NCBI GenBank assembly: GCA_949710005.1
Contig: OX453272.1
Location: 15,015,088-15,079,087, forward strand
Reading direction: 5' to 3'
Length of the DNA: 64,000 nucleotides
DNA from: Ricordea florida
Taxonomy: Eukaryota; Cnidaria; Anthozoa; Corallimorpharia; Ricordeidae
Numbering within the stretch: position 1 is the first letter of the stretch; every line of letters starts with the position of its first letter. Shown here piece by piece: positions 45,901-57,900 of this stretch. The position numbers were made by a program, and so were the translations under genes. Under the pieces are notes generated by a model. The model was not told the origin of the DNA, ran no database searches, and saw only the letters and a list, made by a program, of their open reading frames with translations.

Positions 45901-48900
45901 TGACTGAATTGAGCAATCAAAACAGACTTTCAGAAAGTGGTTCGGATGTTCTTGGAAATTCTAACGGTACCGGTATAATCATGTGCTGGGGAGCTTCCAC
46001 ACACTGTAGCACAAGTTTGTGCTTCAAGACCTTCCGCACTCACTTCATCCGACGTCAACAAGACTGCTGCAGTAATTCCTACCATTTCTAGCTTCTCGAC
46101 CTGATCTTACATGAGATTCACAAGAGGAGAGATCGCAACAAAGATATGATCGGCCCAAGACCGTGATACCGAAAACAGTTGTGGGCTTTTTTATAAAGAA
46201 GGATTTCACGAAACCTGCGGAGGCCTAACAAAAGCATCTCGGATATCTTTCTGCGAGAACAGGTATATGGCTTCTCTTTGATGCACATTTTCTCCTTAGT
46301 AAGCAGAATTTTTGGATAAGCAGTTCAAAGAACTATAAAAGTTTGCTATCCTGAACCGAGTTTCTCCACTAGTAAATGGTCTCCTATTGGTCAGTTATTG
46401 TGGAACGGAAGTGGTCGCTCGTTTCAGCAGGCGTTCGAAGGAATTTTCCGAACACATGACGAACCCCAAATGAAGCTAGTGTGTCACGGTTTGTCTCGGT
46501 ACCTATATGCTACGCTTGCAACGTGACTCCTATGTATCGATATACATAGTTGCATGTTAGTGGTATGTACATAAGAACACTCGTTCACTCGTATACTGGT
46601 AGAGGGGTGTTTCAATAACTTTAAGAGTTGCGGTGTAAATTCTGTCCTATTGTTTACCCAAACAATGTGGGTCGACGTGCACGTTTGAGGAAACCATGCT
46701 TGTTGTTTGTTTCGCATTGTTAGTGGATTTGCTTGATTGTTTACTAAATGCTGGTTCTTCAGAGGCTGAGATTTAGATGGACAGGTTATGTTTTACCATA
46801 GGCGCTCCATTTTCCCTTCACGACGTCATTCTAAATCCGAGTTTACAGAAGGCAGTTTTGTGTTGGTTAAATAGAACCCATGGATTGCGATTTACGTCTT
46901 TTCGTGAAGCTTTTTTGACCTCTAATATAACTCTAACGAACCGATAATATAACTCTAACGAACCGATAAAAATACAAGAAACACAGTGTTTATCACCGTT
47001 GTGCGCGTGGCAGAAAGCCAGTCGTGAATTTCAGATTTCCATAACATTAGCCGTTCTGAAACTCTCGGCAAGATAATTCCATGTTAAACCGTTTTAGAAA
47101 ATTGATAGAAATGTTCAGGAAAACTGACTCTTAGGATAGAACATCTGTGTCAAAATCGGTCTGCAACCTTATTCGTCAATACAAATCAAACGCCCGCTGC
47201 GCGCCCGACTTTGTTATCACCCAAAGGGATTGTACAACGAGTTGGACTCCATTCAGTCCTACTACTAATACTTTTACCCAGATGTATCAAACCCCAAATG
47301 GTTATTTGTATGGTCACATGGCAGACCTAAGAGAGAAATAACATGTCTAATTCAATTTCGTTATCTAGGTACGCCGTGCGTATCAAAAGTTGATGGCAGA
47401 CCTTGTCAGATTACTTGGTGGAGACGAAACATCTTCACTTTTATTGAGGGAGGTATTTCAACTTGAACAAAGTCTTGCACAGGTGAGGTTCTTCCAGAAA
47501 AATTGTGGGGATATTTCCTAAAAAACCTGGTGCTGCGTCGGTGGGGAATTGTAACACAAGAAATTGTGATAATCAAACAAGTTGATAAAGTAAGTTGTAC
47601 CACCGTAATGTAGAAGGGGGTGTTGATAAAGTTATTTGTACCACCGTAAGGTAAAAGAAGGGGTGCTGTAAAGTTATTTGTACCATCTTAAGGTAAAAGA
47701 AGGGGTGCTGATTACGTAATTTGTACCATCGTAAGGTAAAAGAAGGGGTGCTGATAAAGTAATTTGTGCCATCGTAAGGTAAAAGAAGGGGGTTGCTTCT
47801 TTTACCTTACGGTGGTACAAATTACTTTATCAGCACCCCTTCTTTTACCTTACGGTGGTACAATTTACTTTATCAACTTGTTTGATTATCTCAATTTCTT
47901 GTCTTCCAGAAAAAATTAACTACTAGTTGTATTCGCATCGTAAAGTTCAACATACAAGGACATATACGGTACATATTAACCTAAAGGTCAGAAATTAATC
48001 AAGTCTTATCTATCTACCTATTAAAGCCCAATTTGTCAGTTATTAAACACTACGTAAATTAAGCCAAGTTTCAATTACATCTTTAAGTAAAGCTCAGGCA
48101 GCCTGCTTTCCGTACATGTAGGAGTAGTTCAGAGTTTTGTGATTCACCGTTGGAGTGGTTCTTCTTTAAAAATGAAAAGTCATCCATGAGATTGCACCCA
48201 GACTCTGTTAAATTGAAATTCTTAATTATAACGCAGTACTTGGGCGTGTATCGGTATTTGTAAGAGTGCTTTACTACTACGAAAAATACATGTAATTGTT
48301 GGGCAACTATATCACGATTAATGAATGAAAAAGAAAGATTGACTGACAAGTTACAAAGATAAAATTAAAGAATGTAAGGCATTTAAGCCTTTCACTAGTG
48401 TTTGCATTGTAAGATACCATTTGCATCTTAAGGTAATTTAACTGATATCGTACCCGCACTGAGGTTCTGGTTAAACGTAGCCACTGTGTGACTCAGCTTA
48501 TCAGCTTATCTAAAATGTAAAAATGAAATAAAAAAAGGGTGCTCATGCCAATTACTGATATATGATGGGTCCAAATAGCTCCCTTTTACGGCTCTAATGT
48601 CTGACCAACATTGAAACTGTACATTTCGTATTTGCAAAACTCGCAAAAGAGACGCAAGAAACATTTGTTGCTATGGCTATGAAATAGAAAACCATGTTTG
48701 TCTTAATAGTAATTTGTTCATTTATCACACACTTATAACATTGTGAATTTACTCGTTTTTTTCTGCAAATTAAGTTAAGTGTCAGAAATTCAGACTTGAA
48801 GGGGATTCGAACCCATGACCTTGCGATACCGGCGTCAACGCCAAATTTTTAGCGTTTTAGCGTTGCATCGTCATCGCAAAGTCATGAGTTCGAATCCCGT

Positions 48901-51900
48901 TCAAGCCTGAATTTTTTCAGGTCTTTTCTTGGCAACTAACTATATTGCTCACATAACTGCGAGGATCTTTTATTTATTAAAATAATGCAAGATATTGACA
49001 TAGGAACTATGGTCAGGTCTTCAGGTCTTGATGCATGTATCCTCTGAAGGTTCGAACTTCAGTACTGTTGTTGTCTGTAAAAGGCTGAACTACCCCATTT
49101 GCTGGTGCTGACATGCCTTGTTACGAGGGGACAAATTGATTTGGTTGCCACAAATTGTGGTATATACCAACCAGGCCCCTCATATCTGAGGGTGATCACA
49201 GACATGCATTTTGAATGTTAATTTTTGCCTTAAGTAGAGTGAGTGGCATGAGAGTGAATAAATGCCTTTGTAATATGGGTAAGTGAAATTCTGCTCTCTG
49301 ATTGGCTAATTTAGTATGAACAATAATCCGATAGAACACGTGGGTGACGTCAGTAGCTTTATCAATCCACAAAAACATTTCTCTATTCTCGCAAGAGATA
49401 AAACACTGCCCGACGATGACAAAGAGGAAACAAAAAATTTACTGACTTCAACGTGGATTTTCAATGACTTGCAAGCCGTAGTTTTGCACAACAAACTTCA
49501 CGATTCGCAACTCAGCTCGAGTAAGCTAAGTGCATGTGATTTCTGCATCTATCGAATTATTGTGCACATGGGAGGTAGCTAAGCACGACAAAAGCGTTCG
49601 AGTAGCACGAAGCAAAGCTGAGTACTGCTCTAGATTTTGAGTGATTAGGTAACCTCCCGCCTGCACAATAACTCGATAGATGTACTGCCGACTAAAGCAA
49701 GAGTACAAAAATGCCGGGTACTATATTGACTGTTGAATATTCCTTACAACAAATATCACGTTTTCATTCACTAATCTGTGCAGAATGAACTTAAGATGTT
49801 CGGTTTCGTAATATTTCTGCTCTGTGGGAGGCATTTTGGTAACACTCGATGATGTGGCGAAAACCAAGTAAGCTTCATTTGCTGTGGTTATTGCCCTTTT
49901 GCGTTCTTGATTGTCGGGCTAAAGTGTCCTCATATTTATTCCAACTGAGCAATAGACATGACCTCAAGAAAAGTTTGAATTTTCGCTTTTTTTTCTTTTT
50001 TTTGACGCCCTGCGGAAGAAAAAATACCGTATTTAAAGTCACAAGCCGCTACGCTAGATGATGGTAATATTTTGGTGTTGTTTGCAAGGTCAGCGCAAAA
50101 CCGATAAGTTGTTCAATTGAAAGTTTCAACTATATCTAAGGTCAGGAGAAATTGAGATAAAATTGAACTATGAACTGAAGTCAACCGGGTGCTCCATCGG
50201 ATAATTGCTCCTTGTAAATTAGCCAATCAGAGAGCACAAATTTGATAATAGTGATTGGAATGTTCTGAACCCAGATGTGTGTGATCCCAAAGGGACATCT
50301 GTATCAAATCTCCTCTTAGTCTTCAGCGCAATGAAAACAGGAAAAGACTTTAAAAAGGTTAACAAGATCTGGAATCATACATGGGTCCCATGATTGTTAA
50401 ACCATGCCCACTTAACACCCCGTGCTTTTCTAGCGGTAATTAATTACGCTTCTATATTGGAATGCGTTCTCCCCGTTGTCATAAAACCAGTCGAAACCTC
50501 CTTAAAATGTCGTTTATTGATAATCCATAGATATCAGCTACTGCCGGCGATCGCGCAGACAAAAGTGAAATTTACAGATTAATGAGCATTAAGGAGCTTC
50601 AGCAACACACGCGTGGAAAGGTGAGAAACGTGCTTGGAGATGGACTTGATCCCGTAGGACACATTACTAAGTCCTGAGTTTGAGAAGAAAACACAGCGGG
50701 TCATTTTAAGTTTTTATCCTGTTCCGTTTAGCCCTCTATTTACCACGTTCTTTTAGAGAACATTTGAACTGTATGGTTGCACATGCATGCCTTAATCATT
50801 TTGACAACCGGCAGGGAAGCCAGAGAGGATTCAGTGCTACATACGATTGCAGTTAAGAGTTCGTAGACTGATAATATGAATTCTTCATTTGTCACACAAT
50901 GTAGTCACTGGATGTTGATCGGGACGTTTCGACTGCTTACTGCTAGTCTTCCTCAGGCGATGGGGTCGACTGATTCCGGCTCACCATTATGTAGCTGCGT
51001 GGTCTGCATGTGAAACGGTCGGTGATTTAAACGACGGGGGCAATTTCCTGGATCACCTGAAACAACAGCACCCGTCCATCCGCTTCACCATGGAAACTGA
51101 GAACGACAACAAGATCGTTTTCTAGGATTCACTAGTGACTAGGGAACCGGACGGCAGACTCCACACCACCGTCTTCAGGAAGCCCACGCACACCGACCAG
51201 TACCTAGCGTATGATTCACACCATCCACAATCAGTAAAACGCGGTATTGTTAAGTGCCTAAACGACCGGGCCAAACGTATCATCACTAAACCATCGGGAA
51301 CAGCACAGGAGAAGAAACATCTATCGACAGTTCTCATCGCTAACGGTTATCCCCCTTCTTTCTTGCAGAAAGTTACCAAAACCAAAAACGCAGCACCGAG
51401 AAAAGCAAACACGACAGATTTTAAGTCTACCGCGGTTCTGCCCTACATCAAAGGAGTCTCAGAGACCGTCCGCCGCAGCCTACAACAACAAGGTATACGC
51501 GCCGCCTTCAAGTCTGACACGACTCTAAGATCCCGACTAGTCAGACCAAAAGATCCCGCTGACCCCAGCAAGCAAGAAGACGTAGTCTACAAGATGCCAT
51601 GCGAATGCGGAAAAGCCTATATCGGAGAAACGGGACGACCTATGCACCCTAATAACATCAACAGGGATAACGGAATTGAAATTCCGGAAGCGTGGATGCC
51701 GAAGATCAAGAAACGCAACAACAAACACGCGGCAACCCAGCGGACCCCTGAGGAAAACACTGCAAACAGAAACAATAGCCTTCGCCTGAAGAACACTAGC
51801 AGTAAGCAGTCGAAACGTCACGATCAACATCCAGTGACTACATTGTGTGACAAATGAAGAATTTATATTATCATCACATTTTTCACGATGAACAACAACC

Positions 51901-54900
51901 CGTTCCTTAACAGTTCGTAGACTATTTAAAAGCAGAAAACATGGGTAATTTGATCGGCCCTCATTCCATTTTTAATCTCGATAACGTGCATTGCCCATGT
52001 AGGTACCAAACTAAGGTTCTAAGAAGCATTCCTATTTGTCATGTTGATTAACCAAGCAAGAATCATGGATTATAATGTTAAAGTAATTTGACTGGAAACA
52101 GAAAATAACTTAAAGCCTATATATTTTTTTCTCTAGATCAACTGGCTATACTTCCTCAGGGGGATGTTTGCTGATCTTGATTACAATATAACGGAGAACG
52201 AGCCAGTTGCTGTATTTGCCCTTGAGTACTTCACAAAAATGTCAAATATCACGTCACAAACATCTTCTAGGTTTGTACCAGATATACTAAAACTCAATCT
52301 CATTGCTTCCTTTGGTACACATTTAACTTATTCATTCAAAAAACTGCTATATGCGGTTTCAAGCTACAATCCTGGCCAAAACGTTTGGGACACTTTTTCT
52401 TTATTCCACAAACTGAGCATTCCAATGTATCCCCCTCCAACCCCCCCCCCCCCATGGACAATGTTGGTTTTCAGGAGTTACGGATGTGTCACAAATATTC
52501 TACAGTTAAAGGACTTCAACATTGATTAGGGGGGGAGGGGGCAAAATCTTTCTAAGGCTGTATTTATAAGTGTAAATTGTTGGTTTCTAGCATCTTCCAC
52601 GTAAAAAAGCGAGAACAACGGCAAGTGTCCCAAACTATTTTGGCCAGGATTGTAGTTTGGCTCTTTTATTTTTTGAGCTCGCAAACCGCTCGTGAGATAT
52701 TTGGCATCTTGGGTATCGTAAATACTTGAGAAAGTCTCTTAAAAACACGTTTCTCTGTTCTGGACGGGATGGACGGGAACACTGAAATTGTACAACGCTC
52801 TGGGGAACTCGCTTGCTGCTTAACGGAAATCGTCATTATTCCTTATAATTTGGAACGAGATCTCCCTCGGTTGACATCTTTTAAATGACAAGACGATAAC
52901 AAAAAGTAGAATTTTCTCTGGAACCGTTTGATCCTTAACAGCACGAGCTGTGTGCAGAGCGACTTCAAACTGAATTTTGTGACGTCTGAGAGACGCAAGG
53001 ATTTCGGGTGGTCGCTTACAGGAAACACAAAGCAAAATGAGTTATCAAGTCCCAGTACTCGAAAGAGGTCGCGGTGGCTTAAGAAATTTGAGAAGTGGTC
53101 GCTCAAGAGAGAGTTTTTGAAACAGTGTTTTACTGAGAAGCAAAACTGTTCTTTACAGTTTTAAGTGGTCGCCTAAAGTGATCGCTTTATAATGTTCGCT
53201 ATAAGAGAGTTGCGACCATAAAATAGCTTTCCGGATAGGGCCTTTTGAGAAACGGGCCCCTGGGACGCTTTAGGTATGATCGCAGTATTTACACCGGTAG
53301 TTACAATTAAATTTCCATGATCTTTACGGTTAAGCAGTGCAATTGTTTACTCAAGTTTAAAGCTTCAGATTTTGTATTTCTTAAGTCCTTACTGGCTCAT
53401 TTAATTTGGTTTATCAGCTCACATAAGCCACTTGGAAGTTCAGTGGAAAATGATTGTGCTAAGTGTTGTTATGCAGAATATTGTGCAGGAATCGAACTTT
53501 TTTCGAGGAGGAAATAGAAGAAATAAGTAGATCTAGACTTTGCCAGAGATTGTGGAAAATGCCTTCTAAAATACATTAATAATTCATGCATTTAATAGTC
53601 AATAAAAGATGGCTGACTTCGTCAAGGGCGTGACTTTTGATACCCAGTGAAAACACAGATGAAAACCACACGTGTTTTGGATCACATATCAAGACCACGC
53701 GTGGTTTTCAGCTGTCTTCTCATTGGACATAAAAATTCATGCATCAAAACAAAACAAATTAACACAAGAACAATACTTCAGTTAAATTAATCATCATAAT
53801 TAATCAGCTACACTGCAACTTCATTTTTCAAATCTTCCTATGTTCACCACCACACAAGCCAAGCAATTTACCATTATAAAAATAAATAGTATCTAATAAT
53901 TGCTTAGCTGTACCACTGCCAAATAACCACGCACTCCAGAAATTGTCTTCGTCCTCGAAAGTAACAGCTTCCTTCTTTCCTTTCTTTGTTTGCAAATTCA
54001 CACTTCACCGCGTGCTATCCTTCATCTCGACATCAAGACAACGACTGAAAAAAAAAAAATCGGTTCTGTCCTCGTGTACCAGTGCACAAGGAAATAACCA
54101 TTGTATTTCCTTTGTTTAGGAGTCATTTTTCAGCTCTAAGGTACTGTTTGGTCTTTTGTATCGGCTCTTGTGTACCGGTACACGAGGACAGAACCAAAAA
54201 ATCTTCAATAAAATACAGGAAGATTGCAAACCAAGTCGATCTACATTCAAATAATTGTAGTTTTTGACGAAAAGAGTATCTTGCGTTGAACATAATAAAT
54301 ACTGTCTTCCCTCTTACCTTCTATCCGAAGCATCTAAAGGATTTGGTACTTCGCTTTCCACAGTTTCTTTTAATGCAAGAGATAATTCCATAACAGATAA
54401 GGGTCCTGGCTGGATACACCTTCCCGTCACTATTCGCAACCTCCTGGACAAATTTACTCAGCCAATAGTTTAACGTGTTGGCATCCATATTTGCCAAATC
54501 TGTATTCAACGACTGAACTTTGCACAAACCTGCATAGTCTTCAAAAGCGCCACCAGGATCAAGCACAGGAACTTTAACTTTTCTATTGATCTGCCATTCA
54601 TTAAAAATGTTAATCGGCCATTTAGTTTTGTAGGCAGTTGACTCTGGAATACTCCATTGCAACACTTTGATTCTTCTTTCCCAGAATTTGGAGAACGAAA
54701 ACGGCTTGCAGTATTCGCTACAAAAGACTCCGTCATCTTCACTCCCCCAATGAATTACAAAACATTTCCCACATTTTGAGTTCTCATAATCTCATGGGAA
54801 ATAAGAGCACTGAAACAATAACCCTAATTACTGAAGAAGTGTGAATACTTTTAGAGCCATATCAATAGCTCGTGCTTCGTGTTTCCAAACACCTGGAAAC

Positions 54901-57900
54901 AGTAAAAGCACACTGCCTTCGGCGTCGTGCTTTCATCTGTTTCTCTGTGTTTGGAACCCCTGATGAAACACTCGCACTCGTTTTTGATATACTACGTGAA
55001 TGCCACAATAAAAATGGCTACAAAATTTGGTTTGAAGATAGTTAGGAGTACGGATGTCTAGTTCTCTATTCTTAACAAGTAAGGAAAATGAATTGTAACT
55101 CTTTGTTACATGGCGAAATTTCAGAAACACTGATAAGCATCATCAGCAAAATTTTCAGAATGGCTTGCAATCCCCTGAAGTAGTAAGTTTTCTGAGTGGA
55201 CAGTTGAAGAAAAAAGCATAAAATACTGTAGTATATTTACGGATTTAACCAAGGATTCATTCAGATTGAATCCAAACGACAACCGTGACATTCACACTTC
55301 GTGCTTCATACAGAACAAGAACTCTACATGGGGGGTGGGAAGGGTATAAGTATTATAAACATTAACAAACACTACATTCCTCCCTTCTTCGAACTACTAA
55401 ATGGGTTGAAAGGAAAGAAAACCTAAATAAAGCTTAACAGTCATTATACGCATGTTCGTGTCTTGAAAAGTCAAATGGAGGTCTTAACATAAGGGAACAC
55501 TTCGAATTGGTATAGGTAGGAAAAACATAACACAACAGCAATTGCGTCAAACTCAGCTCCGAGTCTAGGAGATCAGTCCGGGCCAGCTGAAAGGTAGCCT
55601 AAAACATAGTCCTGAAATCTAGAGGGCAGTCTCTTCACTCTTGCAGGACGTAAGGTGGTGGAGTCACTTTGCATGGTACGATCCTCTGATTGTCTGTTCT
55701 CCGCTAAGCTGCCTTCATTTACTCTACCGCAGGAAACCTTTTCCGGTTCTCTAGACTCTTGACTTGGTGGACACTGTGTTGTCTCCTGGTACGCATCATA
55801 TAATCTCGCTCGAGATACTTCTTCAAATGAGTTATATTCCGGCGGTACTTTACACCATCAGCCTCAACAAGCACACTATTGCCACTCTTCTTAGTAACTG
55901 TAAATGGGGATGATTTGTACGGCGTTGACAGTTTGTTTTCTTTCTCCTGTCTCAGTAACACCTTATCGCCTTCACGAATCTCGCTTTCACATGCGTTCCT
56001 TTTGCAGTCTGCATACATCTGTCCTTTGCTTTTCCTCTCACTGTCACGATCTCGGACTTCATCCTCAAAGCTGAACTCTTGAAGATGGGGTAATTTGGTC
56101 CTGATGCGTCTTCCAAAGAACAATTCTGCCGGGCTAACCCCTGTAGTAGTATGTGGTGTACTACGATACATCATTAAGAAGTTGTCCATCTCCAATTGCC
56201 AGTTGCGTCCCTCTGCTTGAGCAATACGGAGGCGCTTCAGGATACTGCGATTCTGCCTCTCTACTTCGCCATTTGCCTGTGGCCACAAGGGTGTGGTTCT
56301 CCTATGTTTGATTCCGTTTTCCTCCAAGTACTTCTTGAAATGGTCACTGATAAACTGCGGCCCATTATCCGTCCTTAGGGACAAAGGAAGGCCATGAGTG
56401 ACGAACATCTTGGACAACATAGACACAATTTTCTCAGATGTAGTAGATTTGGTAAATTCAATCTCGAAGAATCGGCTGTAATAGTCAACCACAATAAATA
56501 CATAATCACCCGAAGGTAGTGGACCCAATAAGTCAGCTGCTAAATGTTGCCATGGTGCAGTTCTGTGCATGTCAACGGCTCTGGTTTAGATGGTTGTGAA
56601 ACTAACTGACAGCCATGACAGGTCTTACAAGCTTTCTGTACATCTTTATTGATGCCTGGCCACCACACTTTGGTTCGTAAACGTTGCTTCATTGCTACAA
56701 TTCCAGGATGGCCTTCATGTGCTAAATGAAGTACTTGAGAACGAAGTCGCTTTGGTATCACAATCCGAGTTCCACTAAGAACAAGTTTTCCAATCGCACT
56801 TAATTCACCTCGCACAGGCAGATACTCCTTGAATTCCATGGCATGCCACTTTCCGTTCAAAAGACATTCTCGTACACTCTTCAACTCTGCGTCGTATTCT
56901 GAAGCTCTCTCAATTTCACGGGTTGTCAGGGCAACAGGCATTGATTCTTGAGCCACTCATCTAACATATTCTTCCGTTTGGTTTCTGTCTTCTGACGGTG
57001 TTATTGGACTCAGAAGACGCGACAAACAATCTGCAACATTCTTGGGACCAGGAATATATTTCACTGTAAATTTGTAAGGTTGCATTCTTAGAAGCCATCT
57101 CTCAATCCTAGCGCAGGTCTTCGATTTAGGTGAGAAAATACATTCAAGAGGTTTGTGATCAGTCATTAGTTGAAACTCAGCACCATATAAATAGGCATGG
57201 AATCTTTCACAAGCCCATACTATTGCCAAAGCCTCCTTTTCTGTTTGAGAATACCGGCGTTCTGTATCAGACTAGCTTCTACTTGCATAGCTGACAACTC
57301 GCAGTTTATCTCCCTGCTGTTGGACTAGTACAGCTACTAGGCCTACCGGACTTGCATCTGCTATCACCTTGGTTGGTGAATTCTTGTCAAAGTATCCAAG
57401 TGTTTCCGCGCTGGCCAGTCGCTTCTTTAACTCGGCAAATGATTTCTTTTGTTCTGGCCCCCACACAAATGGTTCTCCATTCTTCGTGAGCAGGCGGAGC
57501 GGTGCTGATACTGTTGCCAAGTCAGGAATAAAACGTGCAGTGAAGTTGACCAGTCCTAGGAAGCTCCTCACTTCCCCAGCATTCCTTGGTTCTCGGGCAT
57601 CAACTACAGCCTTCACTTTAACATCTGCAGGACCAATTCCACGTGCCGACAAAACATGGCCCATGAACTCTAAATGTGACATCTTAAACTGACACTTATC
57701 TCGGTTCAGGGTCAACCCCCTGCTCCTCAACATCCGGACCACATTCTCAAATCTCTTATCATGTTCCTCTTCAGTGGATGCATGGACTATCACGTCATCA
57801 AGAATGTTGTGAGCACCATCACACTCTTGGAGGACTTGTTGGAGTACATTCTGGTACATCTCAGGTGCACAACTTATACCAAACATGAGTCGTTTGTATC

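Larger units (their letters stand above)
50869..51873 (+). mobile_element. Penelope-like element with inverted terminal repeats
   Basis: The two 92-base ends (50869-50960 and 51782-51873) are inverted copies with few mismatches. Between them lies the 3' half of a Penelope-like pol. The terminal repeats of Penelope-like elements can be direct or inverted. Each repeat contains a CTGANGA...GAAA core (50956-50927 minus strand; 51786-51815 plus strand). Confidence 0.75.

Noticed and set aside
46880-46945. Peptide GLRFTSFREAFLTSNIT as the missing M13 exon
   Set aside because: It faintly resembles the GLxLPSRxYFL segment, but the only acceptor nearby gives the wrong phase, there is no donor in the right place, and the stretch overlaps a tandem duplication.
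47147-47341. Open frame just before M13 exon 4
   Set aside because: It has no M13 motif, no splice sites that join in phase, and ends with a stop before the exon 4 acceptor.
47584-47880. CRISPR-like array
   Set aside because: Units are contiguous tandem repeats without unique spacers, and the sequence is eukaryotic.
48783-48918. A true tRNA gene
   Set aside because: Only the B-box-like end is present; no A box, acceptor stem or anticodon arm could be assembled.
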